From Echinarachnius parma (lineage: Eukaryota; Echinodermata; Echinoidea; Clypeasteroida; Echinarachniidae), in NCBI GenBank assembly GCA_037951105.1, contig JBAMJV010003060.1, forward strand, positions 1 through 64,000: a DNA stretch of 64,000 nucleotides, written 5' to 3'. Every line of letters begins with the position of its first letter. The first letter of the stretch is position 1. Under the pieces are notes generated by a model that was not told the origin of the DNA, did not search any database, and saw only the letters and a list, made by a program, of their open reading frames with translations. The position numbers and the translations under genes are program-made. Positions 21,738 through 41,000 of the stretch are shown in pieces.

Positions 21738-22056
21738 GGTTGAGAAAGAGAAGGGCGCCAAGTCATTTTTTTGGTGGTACTTAGAGATAAATCATGTTTA
21801 AATTTTGAATGCCATGAAGAAGCCAATGTGGCTCATTTTTATATTTTGTGGAATATTCTGAAAATTTCATAACGTGTAAAAGAGATATATTTTGTGGAAT
21901 ATTCTGAAAATTTCATAACGTGTAAAAGAGATATATTTTGTGGAATATTCTGAAAATTTCATAACGTGTAAAAGAGGCTCCAACCTACAAGATGGTATGC
22001 ATAACTAAATTCAGTCAAAAATAGACTTAACGCCCTTCTCACTCTCACCCGACAAT
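21738..22056. mobile_element. MITE with an internal 46-bp triplication
   Basis: Left end GGTTGAGAAAGAGAAGGGCG is matched by CGCCCTTCTCACTCTCACCC on the right. Inside, 21841-21976 holds three identical 46-bp copies that begin ATATTTTGTGGAATATTCTG. A trace of the same terminus occurs near 52215-52245. 21014-21737 to its left is AT-rich with nothing recognised. Confidence 0.8.
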
Positions 22057-22820
22057 TTTTTCTTTCTCTAGAGGATGTTATGAGTTGTTGATGAAGACCT
22101 CTCTAACACAATTTATCTCCCTGCTCAGTATCCATAATTGTGACTGGATATAGCAAAACCCTGAACTTGTCGCTAGCAGTCAAAATGTAGATTTTCAAGC
22201 CATTAGAAAGGCCTCATCACAAGCTTTCATTCGATGCTTTGTTCTAAATAATTGGTCAATAATTGGTGAAGATTTGATTATTTCAATTTGACAATCATAG
22301 GTCTTTTACACACGTTGTGTGAACTTAAAATGCAGATTTCTTTAAAACATGAATTACTGACAAGTGCCGGGTTTTGCTATAGCCAGTCACATTCATCTCT
22401 CTTCTAAGTAGTTCTAAGTATCCATAAATATAACATGACTTCAACAAATATGTCATAGTTCATTTTTAATCTCTATTCATTACAGAACATTAATTTCAAA
22501 CCTAGTTTGTGAAGAAAATGAAATGTGTATTAATTGAAGGAAAAGTCAAAGGCTACAAATCTTGAGTCTCCACCATAAATACAAACCAATTTTACAAAGC
22601 TATTTTAAGCTCTGCTCTGATATATCCATTTTTGTCATGCTCATGAATCATATATATATGATTTTGTAAATATATATTTGAAAATTGTAGATATCAATAA
22701 ATCAAATCAAAATCCGCACTTTAAATATGTATGGATGAAACAAAACAGGTTTTCATGTCTTCTAATGATGTGCAATGATCGACCACTTCCCCTGCCCTCA
22801 CCCTCCCTTCAAAGCATTAT

Positions 22821-23190
22821 TTAAAGGGGACCACCACGCAAAGAACACCACAGGTGTATAATATGTATTGGTACCATTGTTTGATATTAAATAGATGTCC
22901 AACACTTTGCAAAGGGTCTCAGATCCCAAATGGAACCAACAGGGCGTCATGGTTCCGATGTGCTAAACTTTTGCGAGTGAGCCAATTTAAAAAAAAAGTG
23001 TACATTAGGAGACAATAGAACCACGGAAGACCGCATACCTCCTAGACAATAGATGGTCTTCTTCTGCAGACCCATGAACACTTTTGTATGGAAACCTATT
23101 TTTCTGAACTTGTTGGCGGAATGGACTACTGAAACTAATTAACTTTAATTTTTAATAATAATATCATGTTTGGGTGCTGGTTCCCTTTAA
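22821..23190. mobile_element. MITE family F3
   Basis: TTAAAGGGGACCACCACGCA at the left and GTGCTGGTTCCCTTTAA at the right. Two more copies at 28323-28735 and 46032-46444 share the internal GAGACAATAGAA and CTTGTTGG stretches. 22057-22820 is AT-rich and holds nothing I can name. Confidence 0.85.
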
Positions 23191-23330
23191 AAATTACAAG
23201 AAATAAGTAGACATGATTACACTTTTACTAAGGAAAATAAATTGCAATATTTAGTACATTGCAATATTTAGTACATTTCAAATAATATAATTTCATACTT
23301 GTAGGGTGTTTTGCTGACTTGGCCCAGGGC

Positions 23331-29717
<6,387 letters not shown>

Positions 29718-29800
29718 TCAGGTTATAAGAAGTATTTCTTCCTGGATTGTTCGTATGTCTGCAATTAATACCTGAAAAGTAAATATATACATAATTATTG

Positions 29801-29930
29801 CAGCTGCTCCTCCAGATTGTGCTTCCTGTTCAACACCTCTGTCTCATTGCGACCTCTTGAGCCTTGAGGCCATGTTGGGTCAGGTAATTACTTATTAGAA
29901 GCCGAAGGCATTCCTTCCTGGATTGATTGT
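29801..29930 (-). pseudogene. Partial upstream copy of LZIC exon 1
   Basis: On the minus strand it repeats the 5' UTR (CAATCCAGGAAG), CTGACCCAACATGGCCTC and most of the exon 1 coding part up to GAGGAGCAGCTG. It then stops matching before the donor. Small insertions break the frame soon after the ATG. It lies upstream of the intact exon and has lost the donor side. Confidence 0.88.
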
Positions 29931-29948
29931 TTGTACAATGTATACATC

Positions 29949-30592
29949 ATGATTAGTGCTGTAACCGATCATCGGATCGGCATGCCGATCACGATCCGAT
30001 CATACATGATCGGACCGTTTTTGCCGATTTCCGATCATGCAGAAAAAATCGGAAGATCGGATCGGCAAAAAAGAAAAAAAAAAAAAAATGATCCCAAAAA
30101 ACATATTTTGGGAATATAAATGAATACCAAAGCAACATATATCCATATAAATAAGCCCAAGGTAATCTTGTATGGGTATGCTTTCATTTAAAACTGATTA
30201 CCTCTCCTTTTACAAAATTATTCGCGCCGATTTTGAGCTTAGTCCCATGTGTTTCTGAAAGGTTACGCCAAATTAATCACATGGGACTAAGCTCAAAATC
30301 GGCGTGAGTAATTTTGTAAAAGAAGAGGTAATCAGTTTGAAATGAAAGCATACCCGTACAAGATTACCTTGGGCTTATTAATATGGATATATGTTGCTTT
30401 GGTATTCATTTATATTCCCAAATTGTGTTTTTTGGGGATCATTTTCCAAAGAAAAAAAACACGATTTGTTTTTTGTTTTTTTATAGCCGATCATCCGATC
30501 CCGATCATCGATCCGATTTCGAAGATCGATAAAATTTTGCCGATCCGATCAAACGATCCGATCATCAAGGTCAGTTACAGCACTAATCATGA
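29949..30592. mobile_element. Foldback element with ATGATTAGTGCTGTAAC termini
   Basis: Outer arms start ATGATTAGTGCTGTAACCGA and end GTTACAGCACTAATCATGAT. Sub-terminal tracts are rich in CGGATCGG and CCGATCC. The inner arms (30104-30240 and 30275-30420) are long and nearly identical. The long open frame at 30342-30929 runs through the arm and is not a gene. Confidence 0.9.
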
Positions 30593-30682
30593 TCATGTCT
30601 ACAACTTCAGAAATCAGAATAATTGCATGAATAATTTTCAAAACATGTTCAAAATCAAATTGTTCGGTCAGGTTATTACTTT

Positions 30683-31767
30683 TGTAGCGACCCATACTTC
30701 GCTCATGCATGTTGCTTCACCCCGACCTGCTTTTGCCGATCCAGTTATTTCCAGTTTATTACTCTCGGTACTTTTGCAGTTATTTTCCACCACGTGGCTC
30801 ATACATATTCATGTTTTCTTCGCGTGTGCGCCCATTCAACCAATCACGCATCACCATTTCGCCAGCCGCGCTTTTCAACTCCACGTGCCTTTCACCAGTT
30901 TCTTCACTCCGATCACCATCTCTCGTTGAGTCAACATCAACTCTAGTTTTCTCTCTCCGCCGTCGAGACTCTTCTGTGGCATGAATCTCCATCATGTCAC
31001 AGCACCTTTCACGCCGCCCCTAGCGGACTGGATAGTTTCTAGTGGTACGTTATAATCACCGCCGTCTTGTGCCACTGATTCACCACTGGGAGCTTCCACG
31101 TCACGATACGCACCGGGCAGTTCTGGCGTACTCTCCCCACAGCTCGACTCACCGTAGCTGGTCTGCTCACGCATCTTCTTAGTCGGCCTACGACAATGGA
31201 CGATTCACTGTTCCTTCGGCACCGACTCTGATTCCTGTATTCACCTTTCCTTGGCATCGACCCGTAGAGCGACTCACCGTCTCCGCGTCAACCGCCGCAT
31301 CATCTACTTCTCTTCTCGTCTCGACCGCGACCCACTAGCGTCAACAACTTCATCAGCGTCGTCATCGCGCACTTCGCGGTTCTTCAACCACGTCATCGAA
31401 GTCGCGTTTCCGCTTTCCAAGTCTCCGCATCATCATCGCGTGCAGCCCCTTCCTTCGTTCATCAAACCCGCACTTTTCGGACTTCAGCAAACATTTACTG
31501 CAAGCGATTATTTATTGTCAGGCTTATTTTAATGTATCTTCGTGCAATATCTAATCCCGTTTATTCATGCATATTTTCATCCCGTTGCAACGGCACACAT
31601 GTATTTATTTATAACCCATTAAACATACGAAAAGGGAACCTTACTTTCTCTTGTGTTTTCTTGTCTACCTCGCTTCCTCGTAACTAAAATTAAAATGGTG
31701 ATATGTTGTGTGAACACGCATTACAATTCCATACGCAATCTACACCCACACACACTCATATCCCACA
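30683..31767. repeat. 5' LTR
   Basis: 1085 bp. It differs from the 3' LTR by an 8-base deletion (CAGCAAAC against CAGCAAAGTAGCAAAC), a few substitutions and a more divergent last 60 bp. The paired open frames in both LTRs (for example 30780-30995 and 32274-32489) are simply the same non-coding DNA seen twice. Confidence 0.9.
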
Positions 31768-32176
31768 TTGGTGACCCCAGTCGTTTACTTGGAAGCTTGG
31801 TTTTACGATATTTAATGTTCCCTGCTTTTTGGACTTGCCACATTTCAGAACCATTCCTCTCAATTATGTATCGAATGTTTTTATGCTCTTGCATTTATAC
31901 ACGTATTTTCGATACATTCTTATACCATGTCATGTTTGTTTATTATAGCGACTGCACTGCTATTTACATTACCATGCTTGTTATATTGCATTCTTTCATG
32001 CCCGATTTATAACATGCCATGTTTGTAACCTTTTCTGGTCCGCTATACATATTCATGTACTAGGTAACAGCGGCGGCCTCCCGCTTTATAAATAGTGCCA
32101 CCATTTTCCTGTATATTTGTCGATATTTATATCGTTCCTCATCTGTTCTTCGGCTTCGTCTCTGGTAGGGGAGTAC
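31768..32176. other. Internal region of the LTR element
   Basis: 409 bp, with a primer-binding-like start TTGGTGACCCC and a polypurine tract at the end. No protein domain is recognised. Confidence 0.75.
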
Positions 32177-33266
32177 TGTAGCGACCCATACTTCGCTCAT
32201 GCATGTTGCTTCACCCCGACCTGCTTTTGCCGATCCAGTTATTTCCAGTTTATTACTCTCGGTACTTTTCCAGTTATTTTCCACCACGTGGCTCATACAT
32301 ATTCATGTTTTCTTCGCGTGTGCGCCCATTCAACCAATCACGCATCACCATTTCGCCAGCCGCGCTTTTCAACTCCACGTGCCTTTCACCAGTTTCTTCA
32401 CTCCGATCACCATCTCTCGTTGAGTCAACATCAACTCTAGTTTTCTCTCTCCGCCGTCGAGACTCTTCTGTGGCATGAATCTCCATCATGTCACAGCACC
32501 TTTCACGCCGCCCCTAGCGGACTGGATAGTTTCTAGTGGTACGTTATAATCACCGCCGTCTTGTGCCACTGATTCACCACTGGGAGCTTCCACGTCACGA
32601 TACGCACCGGGCAGTTCTGGCGTACTCTCCCCACAGCTCGACTCACCGTAGCTGGTCTGCTCACGCATCTTCTTAGTCGGCCTACGACAATGGACGATTC
32701 ACTGTTCCTTCGGCACCGACTCTGATTCCTGTATTCACCTTTCCTTGGCATCGACCCGTAGAGCGACTCACCGTCTCCGCGTCAACCGCCGCATCATCTA
32801 CTTCTCTTCTCGTCTCGACCGCGACCCACTAGCGTCAACAACTTCATCAGCGTCGTCATCGCGCACTTCGCGGTTCTTCAACCACGTCATCGAAGTCGCG
32901 TTTCCGCTTTCCAAGTCTCCGCATCATCATCGCGTGCAGCCCCTTCCTTCGTTCATCAAACCCGCACTTTTCGGACTTCAGCAAAGTAGCAAACATTTAC
33001 TGCAAGCGATTATTTATTGTCAGGCTTATTTTAATGTATCTTCGTGCAATATCTAATCCCGTTTATTCATGCATATTTTCATCCCGTTGCAACGGCACAC
33101 ATGTATTTATTTATAACCCATTAAACATACGAAAAGGGAACCTTACTTTCTCTTGTGTTTTCTTGTAAACCTCGCTTCCTCGTAACTAAAATAAAATGGT
33201 GATATGTTGTGTGAACACGCATTACAATTCTTTTACAATCGACACCACACACACACATATCCCACA
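32177..33266. repeat. 3' LTR
   Basis: 1090 bp, starting TGTAGCGACC directly after GGGGAGTAC and ending CCCACA before the CTTT target duplicate. Confidence 0.9.
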
Positions 33267-33270
33267 CTTT

Positions 33271-34813
33271 CTTTCTGGATTGTACATTACATATGCCTTA
33301 TTAAGCTTTTAACTGAAAAAGTAAACATGAACAAACTAACAACATGCATGAATACTATTGAAAATTATTGGCGCAATCTGGAGTGGAACTGGATACAAAC
33401 AAAAAGTGACAGTTCGTCAACAAGTCAAGAGCGTTTTCAAGTGAAAGTTTGTCAGCCGTTCAATTATTCTAATAGTAATAGTTTATGATAATGTGATTCT
33501 TTGTCTTTGGGCAAGCTATCAATATTAATTTCAAGGCAGTCACACATATTTTATCCTCTTGTTGATATTTGCTTTTTACTTTAGTCTTAGTCAGACTTAC
33601 TCACTTAGTACTTGCCTTTTTACTTCCCGGGCTTTATCGTTCTGTAGTGTAACCACTAACTGTCCCTTGAAATTAATATTGTGACTATGAGTATTCGAGT
33701 GACTTATCGAGCCCGATCCGAGTAGACTCCTCCAAAATTCAGCATGCAAAGTTCTCCAGTCAAAATTTTGCTTGTGCTTGGTTGATGTATTGACTTTGTG
33801 CAGACCTTTAATAGCAGCGTAGTTGCTATTTTGGTGCGGGTTTGTAGAGGAAAGCTAGCGGGCTAGGGACGGTCAAATTATTGACTTAGATTCGGTAAAA
33901 CTTGCTCAATTATACGTGGTTATTGCTAGTCTATCTTCAGTCTGGTTAATTTAAATTTGTTAACAAAAAACTATTTATATAAGCTTTTACATACATTTTC
34001 AATTTAAACATTTTTTAAAAATTATGTTTTTAATGTTTTAAGTACATTTTACTTTTTATTTTTAAACTAATGGTGTAACATTAAAAAAAATTATATTATA
34101 AGAGACTGCAACGAGACAGAGTGTCCTTTTCTAGTCTTGTGTGTAATCGTTTTGAAGTAATTTTTAATTAAAATCAGACGGTTTTGACATTTTTGAGGTA
34201 CAATTTAGTACAAATCATCAATAAAATTATATATTTATAATTTTTCTGCGATAATGAACCGAAATAATAACAAATATAAATTAATATTATGGTGATTATT
34301 TGTCTGAGATCCTGGGCTTGAATCTGTGCCAGTGACTAAGCCTAGGGCTGAGAAATAGATAATAACTGAATTTTTCCAAGTGAAAAAGGGTTACTGTTCA
34401 AATTAATATTGGCTAAGGAAGTTGATTTATATCAGTCTAAAGTTAATGGAGATCTTAATTGAACGTTCGAGCACATAATAGTCACTTTATCGTGTTTATT
34501 TCATCTGCATTATGATGTTTTTAATTCGTCGCAAGGGACGCTACGCGCTATTTCAGCAACGGACATAACTGGAGTGAAAGAGCGGTCAAGCACCAGCCTC
34601 CCCGCCAGCCCTAGCCCGGTCGTTTCCGCCACCAGTCCGCCTCAAATTATCAGCCGGGAACAGCTGACTCACTGAGCTGACTGGACTATTTTACCTTATT
34701 AGAAGTGGCCCTAGTGGACTCTAAAACTTACAAGAAACCTAAATAGTTAAAAGGATGAGTTTTCATCTTCTGCAAGGAGCACGGTAAAATAAATTTAAGC
34801 TTTAATTTACCAG
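33271..34813 (+). promoter_or_regulatory. Upstream region of NPHP4 exon 1a
   Basis: AT-rich, with one GC-rich island at about 34530-34680 (CCTCCCCGCCAGCCC, CGGTCGTTTCCGCC) that could be a promoter or 5' UTR. A pyrimidine-poor acceptor-like CCAG at 34810-34813 precedes the first NPHP4 exon. No other gene is seen. Promoter assignment is an inference. Confidence 0.35.
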
Positions 34814-34875
34814 GCATTGCCAATTTGGAAGCGTGCCATTTTTTTTTTATTGGTGATCGTTCCAGTCTCACAAAA

Positions 34876-35010
34876 ATGATGCAGTGGAAAGAGCTGTTTG
34901 CAAAAAGTTGCAATTTCGTTAATCCTGCCGGTGAGCGGAGAGATGAGATTGATTCGAATCCCACCGTCCCGTATCATCTGCATTTCCAGACTGTTGAAAG
35001 ACTTCCTGTG
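34876..35010 (+). CDS. NPHP4 first exon 1a (conserved N-terminus)
   Basis: Begins MMQWKELFAKSCNFVNPAGE, which follows the vertebrate pattern M-x-x-W-x-x-x-F and V-x-P. It ends VPYHLHFQTVERLPV before GTAAGC, phase 0, compatible with exon 2 at 55448 about 20 kb away. An in-frame stop lies at 34756-34758. The exon may extend 5' to an acceptor at 34813. I base the NPHP4 assignment on remembered N-terminal pattern, so it needs a transcript check. Confidence 0.7.
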
Positions 35011-38000
35011 GTAAGCATTATATTTATAGTTCTGGCAAACATTCCAAAGACGTCAAACCATGTGAAATGAAAATGAAAGCAATCTTTCTTAAAATAAATG
35101 TAAAACTGAAATAGTGGACTTTTGAATATGAATTTGACAGACTTTTCAAGAATTGATCCCATAAAAAAAAGAAAGAGAAGTTTCTTGAATTTTCAATTAT
35201 TTGTTTAACCTTGTCTTGCCATATTGTCATACATGATGATGCTGATACTTTGTCTTTGTGTTTGGCTCTAGTCTACATGTAGGTAATTGAAATGTTTTAT
35301 AACAAAATATCAGATTAATAAGATTAATAAGAATACAGAATATCACTGTCTAATGTTCTTTCAATTTTACTAATGAATGATTTAACTTTTAAATGCTTAA
35401 ATATATTATAAATTTATGTTTCCTCCACACAACACTACATTGTAATGCTGCGCTATACGGGAACAATGTGGGACAGTACAAAAAAAGTTTGTCAAAATTT
35501 CACACAAAATTCTTATCTTAAATTCAACAAAATCAATCATGACTGGCCCTAAAAATGATACAAGTGTTATATGAACTTACCAAAATGGTCCAAATTATTC
35601 TTCAAATGTCGAAAAAAATGGAAAATCTGCAGTTTTGGAAAATAAAAAGACTGAGAAAATCTCAGTCGTGATCCCTCTCGAAAGTGTTGCTGCTATCTGG
35701 ATGACTGTCATGTATTTCCCGCAAGCTTCCCACACCACACGTGTTACCGTATCCGAATTCTGACACGGCGTATCCGAATTCTGAAACGGCGTATCCGAAA
35801 TCGGATACGGCGGGCATGCTTGCAGATCGCGAGTTGGCTTGTTTTGGACAATAATAAGCGGCCTCCGCATGTTGCGGGCGGGCTTTCTTTGTTTACGATG
35901 GGACATCGAGCAAGAAGAGAAAGAAATGGAACTTATATGACGATTTTTGTAAGTATGACTTATCATTTTGAAAATGAAATTTTGTACAATAAATCATAAA
36001 ATCAGCTTCAAATCTAGGTATGCAATTTTTAACTTTAGATATGCTGTTCTTTTCTCTCTGTTTGTAGTTCAAATTGTGTCCCGTAGATTTTTACCACTGT
36101 GAGCAGTAAATGGTCCTATCAGGACCATTTACAATACATTGTAGATGTGGTTTCCTCCAGTGATTGATTTAAAGCCGGCATTTCCTACCAAAGCGTGCTC
36201 ACGACTTGGCATGCATTACCAATACCAAAAGAATGGATGCTCCGTACAAATTGCATATATGATGACACACGCAGTACCCCGGGGGTACCATTGTACCCCG
36301 GTATCCCGTGTTGTGTAGCGCCATCTTGTGTCCACCCGAAGTACAACCGGACCGCAGGGCAATCATGGACACCGCTGGTGTATTGCGTTTTGCATGCAGC
36401 GCTTGTATGCACGCTAATGGAGCACAAGAAGAGCATTTTGAATGTTAATAAATTAAAGCATACCGAAAATAATTTCAAATTTTGTGGTTACCCAGTATAC
36501 AGCCCTGAACAAAATTAAATAAATAAACAAAATAGCGGATTTTCATTTGGTACCCCAGGGTACCATTTATGTCATCATATATATATCATGTAGAGGCTAG
36601 AGCATCAGTTCTTTTTTGTTGTGCATGCTAAATCATGTAGAGAATGCCAAAAAGCAAAGTTTCTTGTACTATTTTTTTCAACCTTGCCATATTGTCATAC
36701 ATGATGATCCCATTTTCTTTGCTCTTTTTAATTTCTGGTCAGATGTTTGAATTACATGATGATCGATGCTGATACTTTGTATAAATTTGCCTCCTCTACA
36801 TGTAGGTTATTGAAATACCGTAAACCAGGGTGCCTTTGGGCCACTTTTTGAGATGAATGTATTTTCATCAAGCGTCACTTTTTAGAACAAATTTCTTCTA
36901 TTGTTTTAAATATATTCCTATACAGGGGTAGCCCCAAAAAAACGGAACGGGGCACTTCCCAAAATATAATAACACAATGTTTATGTTCATCGGATAGGGT
37001 GTCCTTTCCAATGAAAAACGATACCAAGAACAGTAATTTAGGTCAGGGTAGTTTTTGTTTAAGGACGCAGTGAGTGAGAGACCATGTCAGGTGGCCGATT
37101 TATGTCGATTTCGACCTAGTCAATGCCGGTTTAAACCGCACTCCTTGCCCGTAATACCATTCAGCGACCATGTCCATTCTCTCGGCACACGGCTGAGTGC
37201 ACACTAACAATAGTGCGCGATGCTCAACGATATGAACGGCGGTTAGTGCGATTCATCAAGCGCTGGCTCAATACAAATTGACAAAAAGACATGGTGTCAC
37301 CCACAGCGCCCTAAAACAAAACTACACGACCAAATTGACTGTTCTTGGTATCGTTGTTCATTTGAAAAGACACTCTGTCCGATGGACATAATAACATTTG
37401 TTACTATATTTTGGGAAGTGCCCCGTTCCGTTTTTTTTTGGGCCACCCTGGACCCGTAATGTAAAAGAATCAGAAATTTGTTCTAAAGAGTGAGACTTCA
37501 AGCTTCAATTGCATGCAGTCCCCATGTCCACCAAACAAAGTAAAAACATACATGTTGCAGAGCCTGAGGCTTAAACATGCTCAGATGATTTGCAAAAGCT
37601 AAAAGCTCGTAGTGCTGTTACTGCACATACACAATGTATCATGTATGTAGCAAATAACATGCAAACATGAATCTAATTTAGTCAAATATTGTTATCTGTG
37701 GTAAGGTGTCTGCTGCCATCTTGAGGCTATAAACAGAAAGCTCAACTCTATTTGGCACGATAAATGTGAATAGTAGATCATTTTTGAGGAAAGCATTGAT
37801 CAGCAAAATCCCAGCAATGCAATATTTTTTTTAAATTATCCTTTTTTGCCCAGTGGGGGCAAGTTAAATGATGACTCATCAAAATGTTGTTGTCTGCAAT
37901 GATCAATAATTTGGTTGCCCAAAATAAAGTTCTAACATTTTAAAAAAGTGTGTCATCCTTGGATGCTTGGCGGAACAAGTATGATTTTCAGAATCTCGAA

Positions 38001-41000
38001 GGGAACAGGTTTAAACATGATTGATCATTGATGTACAGTACACAAGACAGTATGGATCATCATTTTCTTAAATTCTTTTTTTTTGGTCAGGGATTTAGCC
38101 CCAAAACACATTAAAAAGATATGGGTACCATACACTTGCCCTTTGGATGGATCCACATGACCTATTTTAAAGCATTATGGTAAAATATTTTCCCCCCTAA
38201 TAACCAATCATTTGTCAAATGTTACCATGTACCATAACTGCATCTTTTAATCAAGGGCAACAAGTAGGCACATTTGCTTGCCCTGCCTACAATTTGTACT
38301 TGTCCTGGGCTAGCGACTTTGTAGCACCACCTAGAATGTGCTGTGTGGACTATTTTTTAAACTGTGCACCAAAATGTAGCCTGGGGATGTGGGTGACATA
38401 AAAGTGCAATTTGGCCCTCTTTGCCAATTGTGCAAAATTTGCACTGTATGATTTTTGACAATGTTCATTTTATTATAGTAATAGTGTGGTTTAGAACGAA
38501 TTCTAGGTTGACCATGACAAATGCGGATGTGTTTGTGTACATGTGTGTGTGTGTATGTGTGTGTGTGTGTGAAACATCTACATGACCCTGTAATTACATT
38601 TCCAAACTATTTACATGCTCCATTGCGTAATTAATTGTGCTTCTGTTTCTAAGGGCTCTCTTTAAATACCATTCATTTTGATATTTTTATTGTATATTTC
38701 ACTATCCCTATATAATATATTGCACAATCTACGCACAATTGACTTTATATTACATTGATTCACAGTATTACAGCTACATACACGTATATCTCTGTTCCTT
38801 CTAGAGTTTTCCCTGTCATTCACATGTTAATTAAACTATTTGTTTTACATTTTGCAATAAAATGCAGGCCTCTTTTTGATTCATTAGCTAGCAATCCTAC
38901 ATTTTATTTACATTACAAACCAGCCCCCCCCCCCCCCCCCCCCCCTCTGTAAATAATTCAAGCTTCTTTTCGATTCATTAGCTAGCAATGCTACATATAT
39001 TGTTTTTTATAGATATTTCATTGTAAATCTCATTGTGATGATTAGGTATCAAAACATTTTGAGTTGAAGTGAATCGAATGGAATTGTCATCCAATGTATG
39101 TTAATTAAACTCTGTGTTTACATTAATAACAATAAAATGCAGGCCTCTTTCGATTCATTAGCCAGAAATCCTCCATTTGCTTACATTACAAACCAGCCGC
39201 CCCGCCCCCCCTCTGTAAAAATGCAAGCTTCTTCCGATTCATTAGCCAGCAATGCTGAATGTATTGTTTCATATATTTGATTGAAATATCATTGTGAGGA
39301 TTTAGTGTCACAACATTTTTGAATTGAACTGAAAAGGAACATTTTGTATACATTACAAACCAAGCCCCCCCCTGTAAAATGCAAGCTTCTTTCGATTCAT
39401 TAGCATCCATTTGCTTTTATTACAGACCAGCCCCCCCCCCCCCCCCCCCCCCTCTGTAAAATGCAAGCTTCTTTCGATTCATTAGCCAGCAATGCTACAT
39501 ATATTGTTTTGATTTATTTTATTGTAATCTCATTGTGAGGATTTAGTATCACATCATTTTGAATCAAACTGAAACTGAAAGGAACATTTTGTATCATTTC
39601 AAACCTGCCCCCCCCCCCCTCCCCTCCCCTCCCCCCATGGAAAATGCAAGCTCATTTCGATTCATTAGCCAGCAATGCTGTAAGTTCATGCATTGTTTTT
39701 TTTAATTTTTCTTTATTGTAAATCTCATTGTGAGGATTTACTTTCACAACATTTTGAATCGAACCTGAAAGGAATATTTATATACATTACAAACCAGCCC
39801 CCTCCCCCCCCCTGTAAAATGCAAGCTCCTTTTGATTCATTAGCCAGCAATGCTGTATACATATACATGCATTGTTTTATATTTAATTGTAATCTCAATG
39901 TTGTGAGTATTCGGTATATCAAAACATTTTGAATTTAATTGAATGGAACACATTTGTATACATTACAAACCAGCCCCTCTGGAAATTGCACGCTTCTTTT
40001 CATTTCATTAGCCATCTATGACTAAATGTATTGTTTTGTATATTATTGTAATCTCATTGTTAGGATTTAGTATTGACAGAACATTTTTAATTGAATCGCA
40101 TTGTAGTACTTGTGCGCAAACCACCACTCCACCCTCTATACAATTCAAGCCTCTTTCTATTAATTAGCCAGTAATGCTACATCAGAGCTCTGATACACAG
40201 TATAACGAAAGATCTATATTATAATAAGAGGACGGTGTTTGTGTCGGTCGTCCAGATTTGTCCAGAATTGGCTGTTTTTAAGCCATGTATGGGCAACAGA
40301 ATTGGCTGTTTTTAAGCCATGTATGGGCAATAAATCGCGATGCAGCTTCTACCGGTTTGTTACGTGCGGGCGAAGAACAAACCCATAGTGCGTTTTTACT
40401 AACCTAGGGGATACCTCAAACATAGAACAAGTTTGACAGCAAAATTATACCATACAGCACCGCACGTACGCAATGCACTGGTACAGTACAAATATGTGCA
40501 CCGGCCTGCATGTATTGCGTACTATACGGGTACGGTATTCAAAGCGATGCGAAAGCGACGCGATCGCAATTTGATATTTTATTTTTGAAGCGAAACAAGA
40601 CTGACATTGATTATCTCCTTGTGGGAACATAATTTTGTATTTAGATAGTTATATGGTGTTCGGTTGTTTTCAATTGTCAAATTCAGTATTTGGTCGGTAG
40701 CGAACAAGGGTGCGGAATGCTTCGACTCGACGTATTTACCCATACCAATGGCAAGACACGGCATACGTACGTTGCATGCGTGAGTGACTGACTGACGATC
40801 GGTGCATTTTTGTTTCATCATTATACCGAGTGTTGTTTCAACATATTCGTAAAATTCGAAGGAAAACATTGGGGCTACCAAAATATGTTGTTCACTTGCA
40901 CTTGAAAGTTGAAATATTGAGAAAGGCGTTTTGTAAATGTCTATTCGAAGTACATAAGTATTTATTTTTGTATTCAAGTATAAAAAGATGTAGCCTACTT

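Larger units (their letters stand above)
30683..33266. mobile_element. Non-autonomous LTR retrotransposon, short internal region
   Basis: Two near-identical direct repeats of about 1.09 kb flank only about 410 bp. The LTRs run TGTAGCGACC to CCCACA. The target duplication is CTTT (30679-30682 and 33267-33270). TTGGTGACCCC right after the 5' LTR can serve as primer-binding site, and GGTAGGGGAG just before the 3' LTR as polypurine tract. No gag or pol frame is present, so it depends on another element. It lies between the divergent LZIC and NPHP4 genes. Confidence 0.9.

Noticed and set aside
30342..30929. 195-codon frame across foldback and LTR
   Set aside because: Runs through the arm of a foldback element into the LTR; the LTR part is open in the second LTR as well because the DNA is duplicated.
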